Source: Gigaspora rosea | Taxonomy: Eukaryota; Glomeromycota; Glomeromycetes; Diversisporales; Gigasporaceae | Direction: 5' to 3' | DNA length: 64,000 nucleotides | Assembly: GCA_003550325.1 (NCBI GenBank) | Contig: QKWP01001892.1 | Span: forward strand, 23,907-87,906 | In this document: one piece after another, positions 46,231 to 59,400 of the stretch | How positions within the stretch are numbered: position 1 is the first letter of the stretch | How the letters are laid out: every line of letters starts with the position of its first letter | The notes under the pieces: model-generated | What the model was told of the DNA's origin: nothing | What the model saw: the letters and a program-made list of their open reading frames with translations, nothing else | The model's database searches: none | Position numbers and translations under genes: made by a program

Positions 46231-48331
46231 TTGCCAAGTAATTGGAGAATAAATAACAGCAGTTCGTCTTCCAACATTCTAAATAAAATTTCAACTAAAT
46301 TTGGTTCTTTATCGCCCAAAGACACTATAAAAATTATTAACAAATTATTACTATACATATCCATTTCTCTTAATTCTAATAAAACTTTCATAATTTTATC
46401 TTTGTTCTTTTCATAAAGTCTGATAAATATTCTGATATAAATTGATTGATTGTATAATTCAAAATAATTTTTTATTTTTTAGATACCTTTAGAGGAGTAA
46501 CAAATGCATCAACCTTTTAACCTAGCATAATTATTGGCTATTAAATCCAGTATTTAATGGTAATGGGTCAATATTCCATGTAAACCAAAATTTACTTCTC
46601 TTTCCTAATTGGCATTCAGCTTTAAATTCTCCACCATTAATTGTTACTAAATTTTACAAATTGAAAGACCAAGTCCTATACTATCTTGATGCCTAATAAT
46701 CAATTAATTTTGGATCAATACCATAGTCAGTAAATAAATTAATTTATTTAAAATGCATTAAATAAAATAATTTAGCAATAATTAGCTTACCCATTGCCAG
46801 TATTATGTAGTTCAATTAAAGACAGTAGTTTTTTTACAAATTGACTGCAAATATTGTCATCAATTCCTTTTTGTGGTTTTATTAAAACATATAATATGAT
46901 TTTACCTGCTTCAGTAAATTTAACTGAATAAATAAAAAAACAAGTTATATAATTAGGATAGAATGTTTGGGTAAAATATAAATTATTAAAATATAAGAAT
47001 AATTATAAAAATATAATTATGAATTTGACAATAAGTAAAATAACACTTGTTTTAGCTAGTATAATAAAAGATAATAAAGTAAGAAACTTGCAACTTTTAT
47101 AATAAAAAAAGGCAATGATTAAGCACCTTTTAGGATCACCCTTAATATATCTTGGTATGTTTTCTATATTGTGATTTAAAATCAATTCAATTGATTTATT
47201 TACTAAATCTTTTGTAAACTGTTCAATTATTTTTTCAAATAAATACAATAAATAAAAATATTGTATTTATTGAAGCAATTTGCTGTGCCTCTAATTTTGC
47301 TGCATTAAGAATATTATTAACTATAAATAATACAGAATCAGAAGCATGCTGCACTATATCAATCATGTCTTTTTGATTATCAGTTAGAGTTGAAAAATCA
47401 AAAAGTGAAATAAGCCCTATAATTGTTTCTAGTGGTATTTGCAATTCTTTATAAAATTGTAAAAATATTAAATTTTAGTATCATATAAATTGCAAAGAAA
47501 AGAATAGTTCAAAGTTTATACTGTACCATGAGAAGTATTTGCTAATATTTGAGTTTTGGTTTTATTTGCAAAAGTTTCAGCTTTTATTTGGATTCTTTTT
47601 CTAAATTTTCTTCAATTAATGTTTTATAAAAAATAGCTAAACTTATTTGATTGTTGTAATAATTCTATTTCTGAATTAAGCCAAATAGAATTTGAAGACC
47701 AATGTAATTTAATACATCCCCAATAACCACTATTCATTCTTATTTCTGCAGATAGCATAGAAAAATTTTTCCATGTATTAGCACAATATGTGTTTAATAA
47801 AATTTCTATTCCAGAATTATTATTTAAAAGTGGTTGTGAATATGTATTTTGTGGATATAAATTGATAATTTCTTCATCCTGGAATGATTCAGCTATTGGT
47901 GTTATATTTTCTAGATTTTTATATAACGCAACCAATGTACTATTTGAAGTACTTGAAGTAGATGGTTCATATGAAATAATAAATACTCTATCACATGGCA
48001 ATATATTATGAATTACTTTAATAATATTTGAAAGTGTTCCTATCAAATTATGTTCAGAATAAATTATTTCTGTAATTGTAATTAGAAATTGCTTAATTGT
48101 TTCTTGTCTATGCTGTTGGTATAATATTTTATGGTAAATATTTGTGAGTTTAATATTATTATGAATATGTGATATTAATTTTTTAGAGGAAAATGTTTTT
48201 TTTAAATAATTATTTGCTCCTTTTTCAAATCCTAAAATAAATAAATTAAAAACTAAAATTTTTAATTTAAAAAAGAATTTAATTCTTATAAAGAAATTAA
48301 AATAGATTACCTTTGATACTAGATTCATCTC
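46231..48331 (-). pseudogene. hybrid sensor histidine kinase, truncated and frameshifted
   Basis: Read on the minus strand. 48331-48311 ends a receiver-domain exon (DESSIK), spliced to FEKGANNYLKKTFSSKKLI at 48231, the C-terminal half of a response-regulator receiver with the conserved Lys. A GAF-like segment follows (ILPCDRVFIISYEP ... YWGCIKLHWSSNSIWL), then ANKTKTQILANTSH. The H-box His codon is at 47530-47528, spliced to ELQIPLETIIGL at 47446. Dimerisation region DMIDIVQHASDSVLF and NAAKLEAQQI, then IPRYIKGDPKR, KQVLFYLLSNS, SVKFTEAG, LHNTGNG and the ATPase glycine box SIGLGLSI (near 46665), ending with GKRSKFWFTWNID. Frameshifts near 47650, 47590, 47260 and 46655 and a lost splice donor after LLSNS make it non-functional. 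A C-terminal remnant may continue to 46231. The 5' part is missing at the duplication border. Confidence 0.85.
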
Positions 48332-49079
48332 CGCTTCACTCCGGACAATTATGCCTTTCCACCACATTTTCCGAAGTATTTTCGTCTTCTGGTGAGGGAG
48401 CTCTTTCTATTGTCATGCCAATTGGTAATCTATTTGCATAACGATAATATTTACATTCGAAGATGATGACTTTATAAGCAAATGATTAAAAAACGAGACG
48501 AAAGAAATTTACTAATAGATAAGTTCCTTGTATTTTATGCTCATATATTGAATATATGATTACTAATTTGCATTTGTTATCATGTGAGATCCTGCAAAAT
48601 TATTTGGTTCCGTATTTGTAATATTTTCAAAAATTAGGCCTTTATAAATAAATATTTTTAAGTTGAGCCCTCATTCACAATTATTTTCAAATTTGGATCA
48701 CGATGTGTAAATTTCCTAAAAACAAATTACAATATGTTCTACATAACGAGTGTCCGAGATATTCTCTTATCATCTCTTATCACCTAGGGTGCGCTCGAAG
48801 AAGGAGAACTTGTACGTATTAGTATGTATAATAATATCGGTATGTTTTTACCATAATAAATAAGAGAATTAAAATCAAAATTTATTAGATTTACTGTCTC
48901 CATTATGTTTCTTGATCTGTTCTTATATTTTTATTGCAACTTTCTTTTTTCTTTTTATTTATTTTGAAATTTGATCTCGGCAAGCAATGCTTGTCTTAGT
49001 ATCGATATCATTGTGTGATTATTGTCATTTGTGAAGTTAAAGCGTCATTTAATTTATCAAGTTTGTGCGTTTTGCATTT

Positions 49080-49304
49080 GTAACGTTATTTATTGTACGG
49101 GTCTTATGTGACAACCCGTGCTTTTACGTTTGGTTATTGCACGGGATTGTTACGTCAGACACCGTGCAATAAGATAGTTATTATATGGGTATGTGGAATA
49201 ACCCGTTACACACACGGGTTCATATTTAAATCCCGTGCCTTCGGCACGGAATATGAACCCGTGTGTAACTGGGTTATTCACTACAACCCATACAATAACT
49301 ATAA
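49080..49304. mobile_element. hairpin-rich insertion specific to copy 2
   Basis: About 225 bp absent from copy 1, which reads gcatttatttatcaatcac at the same place. The ends gttatttattgtacgggt and (complement) tagttattgtatgggttg are inverted. Inside are two strong hairpins: 49134-49172 (ttattgcacggg / accgtgcaataa) and 49197-49278 (aataacccgttacacacacg...), the latter with an inner cccgtgccttcggcacgg stem. An open frame at 49093-49425 runs across it and is not a gene. Confidence 0.85.
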
Positions 49305-51046
49305 TTTATCAATCACAAAATACTATTTAAATACGCAGAGTATCAAATCTATCCCTAAACCTTACTCAATCACTAAAAAAAAAAAGCGAGACAAAAAAAA
49401 ACACTCGAAAATTTTATTAAAATAGGTCCAAATTACTTTCATTGTAGTAAATAACGTGAAATTTTGGGTGTATTTTAAACCGATCGTAAACGATTAAGAA
49501 CAATATTAGGTTGCATTTGCAATGATTAGTATTCAACAGATAAGATAGTAAAATTAAATGATTAGTATTCAACAGATAAGATAGTAAAATTCCAATGATT
49601 AGCATTCAACAGATAAGATAGTAAAAATAGACAAGCAAGCGAAATCTACCGATACATCCTATCGTTATCAGTTATCGCAGATAACTTGTTACTGTATTAT
49701 CGTGCTTAATTCTTTGTTTTTTTTTTTTATTTTTTTAAATAAACATTTTGTTCACAAATTGATCACAATCAGTCAAAAACAATTTGCGTTTATCATTAAT
49801 AATACGATATTTTTGATTGATAAGAAAATATACGTTGTTAAATGTTATGGAGAAATCATGCCACTATTTTCGAAATAAATTATTGTATTGACTCATGCCC
49901 AAATTTTTATCGTTATTATGCATTTAGTAACTAAGCATACACGTATAGTACGTACGTATGGAGCAAGAAATCTAAAAGCCACAATTATATCTTATAAAGT
50001 AAATGCGTATGTATATAAATGAAGTCGATAATTTAAAAAATATGAACTTTAATGTGTTACTTGGTTATCTGCTTGCAGTATATTAATTATTAATAAACTT
50101 AATACTTATTTGAGGTTATCTAAACTAAGCAACATGTTACGATTAAGCATGACATAAGTTTTTATTTCGTGTAACAATTTGTCGGATCTTACTAGATCTA
50201 GATTAACGATGCCCCCAAATAACAAGATTTTCATTTAGGCCGGAGCTTGAGAAAAAAGAATAGATTTCTTTGTTTCATAATTAAAAATTTTGTTCGCGTT
50301 TGTTAAAATCCCGTTTTTTATCATATACACGTACGTACGTGCGTACGTATTGCGCATGCATAATGTCATATGTTAGGTACGTATGTACGTACGTACGTAC
50401 GTACGGTACAGGAAATCTATGTAAAAACCACAATTATATCTTATAAAGGCATTGAAATCCTAATCATCAACAATAAAATGCGTACTTATGTAAATATTTT
50501 TTATTGGTAATTTAAGAAATGCGGACTTAAATGTGTTACTTGATTATCTGCTTGTCATAATCTGTAACCTATAATCAAAACTATACATTAAAATTAAATA
50601 TCGACTTAATTTCATTGTTGAAATTTTGTATCTATATGATGCATTTGTGGTTTCTAGATTTCTCGCACCGTACATGTAATGTTCAATTACTATAAAAGGT
50701 AGATTTAGAAAATAAGATAATACTGCAGTAAATTTATAGGTACTACCGCTACTCCTGGTATCTTACTGTCATATATGATGACTTTTTTCTGTCTTAGTAA
50801 CTTGTTTATACTTTTGAGAATATAACAAAATTTATTTTCGTCACAAAAATGTTAATGTATATTACCGCAGCTATACGTAAATAGAACTAAGATCCACGAA
50901 TAAAAATTAATTTTGTAGTTAGCATTATATATATATATAAACTTGGTTTGGATATATAAATAGATATGTGTGGTATTACTTAATCATATAGACCAAAGAA
51001 GGTGATGACTCATTTGTATATGGTATAATCAAAAATAATTACTATA

Positions 51047-51285
51047 TGGGCCTTTGCAATAGAAAGGCCGATCCTGGTTTATATATGTTTTTGTTTGTAC
51101 GGACTGATCCGGGTTTATCAAAAATTCGTAATTTGATTGGTCAGTTATATCGGGTAAAAACCGTGATGTACAAGAAATTTTATTATGTAAATCAATTTCC
51201 ATTTATAATCGAAATTTACCCGAATATAACAAAAACTCTATTTTCATTTTTGGGCAGTATCGGCTCTTTCTATTATAAAGGCCCA
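51047..51285. mobile_element. complete MITE, TIR tgggccttt, TA TSD
   Basis: The left tgggcctttgcaatagaaag and right (complement tgggcctttataatagaaag) ends are inverted, with TA at 51045-51046 and 51286-51287. This is the uninterrupted counterpart of 16895-17832. Confidence 0.85.
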
Positions 51286-51615
51286 TATATTTAAAATTTA
51301 TAATTATTAAAGTTTCGAATCTTCTTTCGAATATCAGATTTCTAGATATTTTGAATAATCAATTATCATGTTTTGTCACATAACTGTACGTTTTGAAGGC
51401 TAGGTTTCTGAATGCACCAAGTAAGGAATCTGTGGTCTTAATTTGTAAGTACGCGCATGCACGTATGCACCCAAGTCTGTATACAAAAAGAACCCGATAT
51501 AAATTTAGCTAGGGCTTGGTCTCTGAATGCACCAAGTATGGAATCTATTGATCTCAATTTGTAAACACACATGCACGCACGCACTCAAGTCCGTACGCAA
51601 AGAAACCAATATATT

Positions 51616-51737
51616 CCTCGTTATAGGAATAATTCTCTTACATTTTAAAATCATTTTATTATATTATATAATCGTATAGTGGATATTCGTTATAACGGAT
51701 AAATTTCCAGTACGATCATTACCTTATAACGAGGATA
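51616..51737. mobile_element. small MITE, TIR cctcgttata, copy 2
   Basis: Counterpart of 18163-18300, slightly shortened (the segment after the left end lacks 'gtagactataatg'). Confidence 0.55.
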
Positions 51738-52777
51738 CATTTACACGCCCGTTGCACCAAATTTTGTAGCTATGTTGTACAGCACGTACGTACAGTACCA
51801 TTGTGACGCATATATACTATATATAAATAGTAATCATATATAAGAAATTATCGTTAAAAGTTTTACACCGAGCTTATTTTTTTTTCATATATTCAAGCTT
51901 GGATCCGTTATCCTCAGAACTGAATTATAGTATAATACGTCAAATGTCTCTACTATATGTTAACCCCGATTCTAACATATGAAAATAAACTGTATACGTA
52001 CGCACATCGTAATGCATACGTACGCACGCATTTATATCAAGATCTGATATAATCAGCGTGTATATGAAATAACAAATATGGCCAATACGAGTATCGATAG
52101 CCTTTTTTATACTTCGGCCGAATGTTCAAAATAAATTGTTTATGTACATACGTACGTTTGACAGATTCTTATGTACAACATAGAGATTGTTAACAATAGA
52201 CAAATGGAAATTTTTGACAGCCAGGATTGGAACGTCTATGCTTTGAATATTTATTTATTTGTTCATTTTAATTAATTACAAGGAAATTTTATAAAGTTGA
52301 CAATTGATTACAAGGTAAACAAACTGAATTTAAATAAAAATACTTAATATAAACATTTCTTCTATTTTAAGTCCGGTTTAGACTATTGTACATCTCTTGA
52401 ACGAAAACTTCCTAGAAAGGATTAGATTTGCACAAAAGATTTTACGTTTTCTTCAAATAAATTTCTACTACCATATGAATTTAGAAAAAAAATAAAGCAA
52501 CTTTTTTAAATCAATGTATAATATCATTTAATGCATTTAATGTTCAAACACAAAAATTTTGCCACACATATTTGTTTCAGTAATATCATTATGTACACAG
52601 AGAGTTTTATCTACGAAAAAAATCGTACGATTTTTTTTTTTTTTTTTTTGCGAAATCTCATCTTGGATATCAATCAAGCCAAATACCAAATATCGTATTC
52701 TATATTTGTGTCAATGATATCTTTATATTATCATTATTTGATCTTGAACTCCTTTGTTCCTCGCTTATTAACTGAAA

Positions 52778-52788
52778 ATATATAAAAG
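52778..52788 (+). promoter_or_regulatory. TATA-like box of transaldolase copy 2
   Basis: atatataaaag, about 126 bp before the ATG, as in copy 1. A five-unit caattctttaaaacaatc leader follows (about 52825-52905). Confidence 0.5.
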
Positions 52789-52913
52789 AAGGTCATATTG
52801 CTGTCAAAATTCAAATTTCAACATCAATCAATTCTTTAAAACAATCAATTCTTTAAAACAATCAATTCTTTAAAACAATCAATTCTTTAAAACAATCAAT
52901 TCTATAAATAATA

Positions 52914-54389
52914 ATGACTTCAGTTCTTGATCAATTAAAACAATGGACCACCGTAGTTGCTGATACGGGTGACTTTAAGTGTACGATTTATTAGTTTGTA
53001 ATAATATTTTAAATTTAAGTTACAGTATGTAGTAATTTGAAAAATAATGTTAAATTTTTTTTAAATAGCCATTGATCAATATGGTCCTCAAGATGCAACA
53101 ACTAATCCTACATTAATTTTGGACGCGACTAAAAATCCTCGTTATGATTACTTGATTGATTCTGCTATAAAATACGCAAAGGGTAAAGTAAGGTAAAAAT
53201 CATTTAATCTTTTATAATCGTAAAATTAAACAATTATAATAAAAGTTAACCATATCTTATTAACTTTATTAGTTCTAATGAGAAAGCAATCGAACTGGCC
53301 GCTGATAAATTGGTAAATATTCTATTTTTAAATTTCTGTATCTTATATACATCTTAATAACTTAAATCTAATTAAATTCATATAATTTCCCATTTTTTTT
53401 AATAGTTGGTGAACTTTGGCTTTGAAATTCTTAAAACCATTCCAGGCAGAATATCTGTAGAAGTAGATGCAAAACTTTCTTTCGACACTGAAGGAACGAT
53501 TATTAAAGCCAGACATCTTATCGATCTCTTTGAAGAGATTGGTGTTGATAAGTCACGTGTTATGATTAAAATAGCTTCAACTTGGGAAGGTATTCAAGCT
53601 GCTAAAATACTTGAAAAAGAAGGGATAAAATGCAATATGACATTGCTATTCTCATTTGTTCAGGTATGCTATTTTTAAATGTAATATACAATAATATTTA
53701 TATTTCATATACATAACATTTTTCAAATAAAAAATTGTGTAGGCTGTTGCTTGTGCTGAAGCTGGTGTAACCCTAATCTCTCCATATGCAGGTCGAATTC
53801 TTGATTGGCATATAAAAAATGTTAAAAAGACTTACAAGTCTAATGAAGATCCTGGTGTAATGAGTGTAACTAAAATTTATAATTATTATAAAAAATTTGG
53901 TTACAAGACTATTGTGATGGGGGCAAGTTTTCGTAATATTGGACAAATTGAGGAATTAGCTGGTTGCGATTACTTGACAATCAGTACTAAATTATTGAAT
54001 CAGTTGCAATGCAGTCATAAAAAGATTGAAAGGAAACTAAGTCCTAATACTGGTATGTTTGAATATTTTATGATTATTTGAGTTTTGAAAAATATAATGC
54101 TTATTTGTCTTTTGAAATAGCACATAATTATTTGGAACAAAAAATTACTTATGATGAAAATTCATTTAAGTGGAACCTTAATGAAGATCCAATGGCTACC
54201 GAAAAATTAACCGAAGGCATTAGGTCATTCGCTAAAGATGGTAGAACATTGATGCTAATGCTAAAGCAACGCCTGAATAAGGAAGATACGATTATTACAG
54301 AAAAAATTTCCGAAAATATTGATTTGGGTGATAAAACTAGTAAACCATTCAAATTGTTTGGACGTCAAACTGAATTTATGGTTGTCTAG
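52914..54389 (+). CDS. TAL1: transaldolase, copy 2 (six exons, 355 aa)
   Basis: Same enzyme and structure as 19761-21238. Exons 52914-52980, 53069-53192, 53273-53312, 53406-53663, 53743-54052, 54121-54389 (1068 nt). Catalytic Asp17, Asn35, Glu96, Lys132, Thr156, Ser176 and Arg181 are all kept. Residue differences from copy 1 are A4V, I14V, L70I, I88T and N117D. Exons 5-6 and the 3' flank read as identical to copy 1, while exons 1-4 and introns 1-3 differ at several bases. Both copies look functional; promoter and leader are shared, so both may be expressed. Confidence 0.97.
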
Positions 54390-54644
54390 CTTGAATTCTT
54401 TTTTTTAATATTAATACATTTCTAAATTTAGGGATGCATTTTTCGTTTTACAATATTAAAGTTTTCTCATTTTTGGATTTTTTTGGGTCATATTGTTTTA
54501 TATTGTATTGTATTAAATATCATTCGCATGGTTTTGTATTTTTATATGTATAAAAAAAATTTTTTTTAATTAAAGAAACGATTCAGAAACCAATCAGGCT
54601 CTTTCAACAATTGATAATACATAATTTTTAAATTAAACCATTTA

Positions 54645-54975
54645 CCGTATAAGCGCGAAATAACGCTCATGGGCGTTATTTTGAAAATGGAAACCCCTTA
54701 AAATAGCATATGCGGCCTCAAATTAACGCCCATGGACGTCCCGAATCAACGCGCACCTTAATATACTCTTGTATAAAAAATTATTATTTGAAAAATGTGC
54801 CGGAATTAGGTTTGATACTAAGTAACCCTATTTTCGAGCTCTAGCAATCGTCTCAATGTGAAGAACAATTTTTATTAGAACTTTAAAATAGGTTTCTTTG
54901 TACCGAATCTAGTTTCGAAGCATTTTTCAAAATATTATTATAATTAAGGGGTTATAATTTAAAAAATCAACTTGT
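54645..54975. mobile_element. MITE tttaccgtataagcgcg, right end deleted
   Basis: Counterpart of 21490-21897 that has lost about 65 bp including most of the right inverted repeat; only cttgtacggtaaa remains. The nested palindromic element (about 54785-54931) is retained. Confidence 0.75.
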
Positions 54976-55339
54976 ACGGTAAAGTTTTTTTAATCATGAG
55001 TTTGATAGAATTACTTTATAAACATTCGGATATTGATTATTCTTTGATATTAAATTTTTATTTGTATGCACGCACAAGAGATCCATCACCATGTTAGTGT
55101 CATTTCAAAAGTATTAGGGCTATTATTATACAAGGTCGAATAAGCATATGAAAAACTTATTACACTTATTATTGGTTCATTTTTTTGATCCTTCTAGAGA
55201 AAAATTGTGATAAATCTCAATAAAATGAATCCGGATTATGCAAAGGTTTGGCAAGTATCCCAGCATCGCATCAAAATACTAACTACCTCAAGAAAACGTG
55301 ACCACAGTTGAAGATCAGGTGTAACGTAACATTAACGTA

Positions 55340-55590
55340 AGGACGAAACCTCCCCAAAGTCCGAACTATTTGGCCCTGTAGTTTCGGTATCGCCCAAAAT
55401 CCGAAACTTTCGAAATTGTCAAAACTTCTGAAATGGCAGAAACCTCCGAAATGGGCTAAATCCTCCGAAACTGGGAGAACCCGAAACTTACGAAACCTCA
55501 ATATGAGGCGAAACCTTCCGACACTGGGCGAAACCAACCTTCCGAAACTTCCGAAACTGTGTGAACCTTCCGAACTTCCGAAACTTAGCA
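55340..55590. repeat. degenerate cttccgaaac array, copy 2
   Basis: Counterpart of 22255-22502 with unit gain and loss. Frames through it on both strands are repeat artefacts. Confidence 0.75.
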
Positions 55591-55662
55591 AAAAAAAGAG
55601 GCCACATTCCATAAACTTGCAACACTTTCTTGAATAGAATTAAAAAAAAAAAAAAAAAAAAA

Positions 55663-58600
55663 CGCCAAGGCTTTTTCAATCTCAATTGTTTCCTTTTTTC
55701 TTTTTTTGAATGTTTTGATTTTCTTTTAATAACAATTACTAGTATATGATATTTTTTTGATTTCAGCATGTTTTTTCAGTAGGTTCTTTTTCTCTTTATT
55801 CAAATTATTTATCTTTCTAAACTCTTCAACTTTCTTTATTCATGATTCACTGCTACTGTTTTGATCTTTTTTTAGTAGGCTTCTTTATATGGAGGATGTC
55901 AATAAAAACCAAACAAATTAGTAAATTAGAGTTTTTGAAATAATATAATTTTTGTATTGTGTTATACAAAATCATATAAACAATGATCAATAATCCAAAT
56001 CCACTTAGCCTTAATTGGCCTTGATCAAAAAGTACCATGTAATATAAATGTTCCAAATGATTGGTTATTTCTAATCAGATAATCTATACTGATCTATTAA
56101 AGCAGATTATTAATTTTTAACCTAATTGTTTAAATACAAATTTCTAAATTTTTATTAATTAATCAAAGGTTCATTATTAAGTAAAAATTATTTTTTACAA
56201 GTTTTTATATTAGTTAAGTGTAAAAACTCAATTTTGAAAATTTTTATTTGTCTGGTTTATATTGACACCCTATATCTTTTCTTTTTCAATTCTTTTTTAT
56301 CTACAATTATCTCATTATCATCATACTCTTTATTATTATTTCATTATATTTATTATCTATTTTAACTTTTTAGCTCCACTTTCTTTTTTCTTATTATTTT
56401 ATTTTTTTATTTTTAATCCCTTTTTTATAGCAAAGTCCAAACATATTTGTTTCATTAGCACTTTCTATTTTAACAACTCTTATTCGATTATTAGATAGAT
56501 TCTTTTCATTTTTTCTTTTTGCTTTATTGTACTACTGGCATTAACATTTCCCTTTAGCTTTTTTATCATTCTCTATTTCAATTAAACTTTTATACTATTC
56601 TAATGTCTTACTTTTTCTTTGGTAATCTGACTTTACTTTAATAATGTTTAGCAAGTTCATATAGATTTCAGACAATAGTTAGCTAACTTTTCTTTTTTTT
56701 CTTTTTAATATTTATTCTATATTCTTCCTTTTCAACTCTAACTTCCTCATTCTTTTTAACACTTTTTTTTGAATTTTTGGATATTGTCTTTTTTCAGAGC
56801 CTGCTTTTATATAACAGCTTTGTATTTGGTAGCAAGGTTTTGAAAAAGTTAATTAAAAAAAGCTTTTCTCTTTCAGGCCAAATTCAACATCCTTGAAAGG
56901 CTCTTCTAAAATGTAATACAAATTGGTATCTTAGTCACTAGACCTTTTTTATTCCAGAACTTAAGAAAATCTTTCAGTGCAAAAACTACATAAAGTATAA
57001 AAGGTAGGCTTTCATGAACAGAATCATTTGGATATACAGGCAAATATACAATTTTTTTTATCTTTTGGATTATATTTTTTAGAACCTTTCATACAAATTT
57101 CTAAGCTTGGAGCATTTGCTTGTCATTGAGCTCATAATTTCTAAAGCTTCATTAATAATTTTTTGGACTTTGGCAGCTTGTTTTAGTAAGTGCTTCAAAA
57201 AGAATAGTGCACATTTCATTCAGATAGGTCACTTATAGGCACCTATTAACAATATAGTCTTAATAGGAGTATCTTATTTCATATCAGGAGCTTTATCTAG
57301 TTGCTTGGTTCAGTTGAACTTGCAATACTCAGTCTTTTTCATTTAGGTTTCAAGTTCATGTACATACTATTAGTAGGTCTTACATTATAAATATATACAT
57401 ATATATTTTTTTATCATAGTTTTATAGATTAAAGTTGAACTCATACCATATTTAAAAGTTCACAAAAAAACAAACAAAGTAAATATGTTTCATTAGTTTA
57501 AATAAAAACAAACAAATAAGTGCACTATTTTATTGGTGCCTTAAAACTAACAAATCAAAATTAAATACAAAAAGAAAACAAGAGAAAAATATTACTGTAT
57601 TCGTAAATTTGAGAAAGTATTTATAATCTCATAGTTACTACCAAATTGTTAAAGGCAGAAATTTGAGCTTAAACAGACAACTACTGACCATCAAAACCAA
57701 CAAACACTTCACAATCTACACAATAGTGAGAGGCTATATAATTTGGCAAGGCTATAACATATTAGGTATAAGTTAAGTTTACAAACCAGTTTTTTTATTA
57801 AATGGAGAGCAAAAAAACCAAAATCAGTTTTTCTTTATCTTTATTAATATTTTTATAGTTGTCTATTTTGATAACTTTCTACAAATAGTATATAATATAA
57901 TCTTTTTATACTATTTCAATTTAAATAAAATTTCTAAACTGATCCACTTGTGAATGAAGTTACAAGACAAAACATTATTGTAAGTTACAGGACCTTTTAT
58001 TTGATGGCAAATCAGATATGACAAATAAAATTTGAGTAACTTAATGATCTGTATCGTTTTCCTTTGTTCTTTGTGCTTTCTGCTCAACATTGCATCCAGC
58101 ACAATCACAAGAACTAGCCAGTATTTTTCTTTATTCTATTTTTTTCTTATCAAGCAAAGAAGAAATTTCCAAGCCTTCAAGAATAAAAATCATATATAGG
58201 CTCTGTAGTTGGTTCTAAATATATATATAATAATAATGAAAATGGAGTAAAGTGGTATTTGTAAATGACTTTATGAGAACACCATACTAACTCCCAACTC
58301 TTGCAATTTTTTATAGTAATGTTTTAGATAACATAGAGGATATGCACTAGCTAATACAATAGCAAATATGTAGTAATCTTGGAGTAGAAAAACAAAAGCA
58401 TTGAAATTGGGCATAAGAAATTTAGAGTCACTCAAAAAAAGTTACCTACCTCATATCCATTATTTTAAAGGCCTAGCAAAGTATTATAATTAGAATCAAA
58501 GTTACTAAAAGATACAAGAAGTAATTCATACAAATTTAAATTAATTCTTAGTGGGAATAGAGTTGGATTTACCTGTAAATCATTTGGAATTTATGCAATA

Positions 58601-59400
58601 TATATGAAAGCAATACAGCTATAGTTATAAATATGAGTATATAGTACAGAGTGCAGAGTATTATTGAAAAAAATTTGAAACAAATGTGCATATTCATGTA
58701 AGGGTACTAATAAGGCATACAAATGTGTATATTTGTATATGTATGGAGTGAGATAGGTGTGTACACTCTACACCGCTCTCAAATTAAGTTAAGTGTAATA
58801 ATATATGAGTATAGTGTGCAGGAGAGTGCTGTCAAAAAAAAAACAAATATGCATATTTATGTGGTATAATTAAGGCATAAGAATGCATAGGTTCATGTGT
58901 GATATAGATGAAGCAGACATATACACCTGATACCATTCTCAAATTAAGGGTAGGAGTAATAGTATAGAGTATATAATAGAGCACCATTAGAAAAAAAAGG
59001 AATAAATGCACATGTTCATATAGGTATAATTAAGGCATCTAAATGTGCATGTTCATGTGTAATATAGATAAAGCAGATATGTACACTATATTATTCTCAA
59101 ATTAATATTAAGAGCAATAGTATAAAGTATATAATAGAGTACTATAAAAAAAAAAGAAAAATGAATAGATGCACATGTTTGTGTTAAAAATAAGATGTGT
59201 GATGCATAAGTTCAGGTATGTATATAAGTAAAGGTGCATGTATAGATTTAAAGAGTATTGCTATAGAGTTATGTGAATATGTACACTCTACACCGCTCTC
59301 AAATTAGCTCTATATATTGACAATAGTCATGCTAGGGTTATTATTATGAGGATAATTTGATGCTTATATGAAATTGAGGCTTATAAAACAAGCAATAGCA
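55663..59400 (-). repeat. repeat family B, copy 2
   Basis: Matches 25212-28800 throughout with many substitutions and indels, including the broken minus-strand runs (VYLPVYPNDSVHESLPFILY near 57030). It joins the transaldolase duplication at an A-run. Function unknown; probably a dispersed element. Confidence 0.65.

Larger units (their letters stand above)
48329..55640. repeat. segmental duplication, copy 2
   Basis: Collinear with 14364-22560, including the transaldolase gene, the three 36 bp repeats (49521-49625), the small MITE (51616-51737) and the 'cttccgaaac' array (55340-55590). It begins abruptly inside the element that is complete at 13611-14771, directly beside a histidine-kinase exon. 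Confidence 0.9.

Noticed and set aside
48311..48367. Kinase ORF start at MWWKGIIVRSEAEMN
   Set aside because: These codons belong to the duplicated block in the wrong frame; the true exon starts in the receiver domain and is spliced at 48311/48231.
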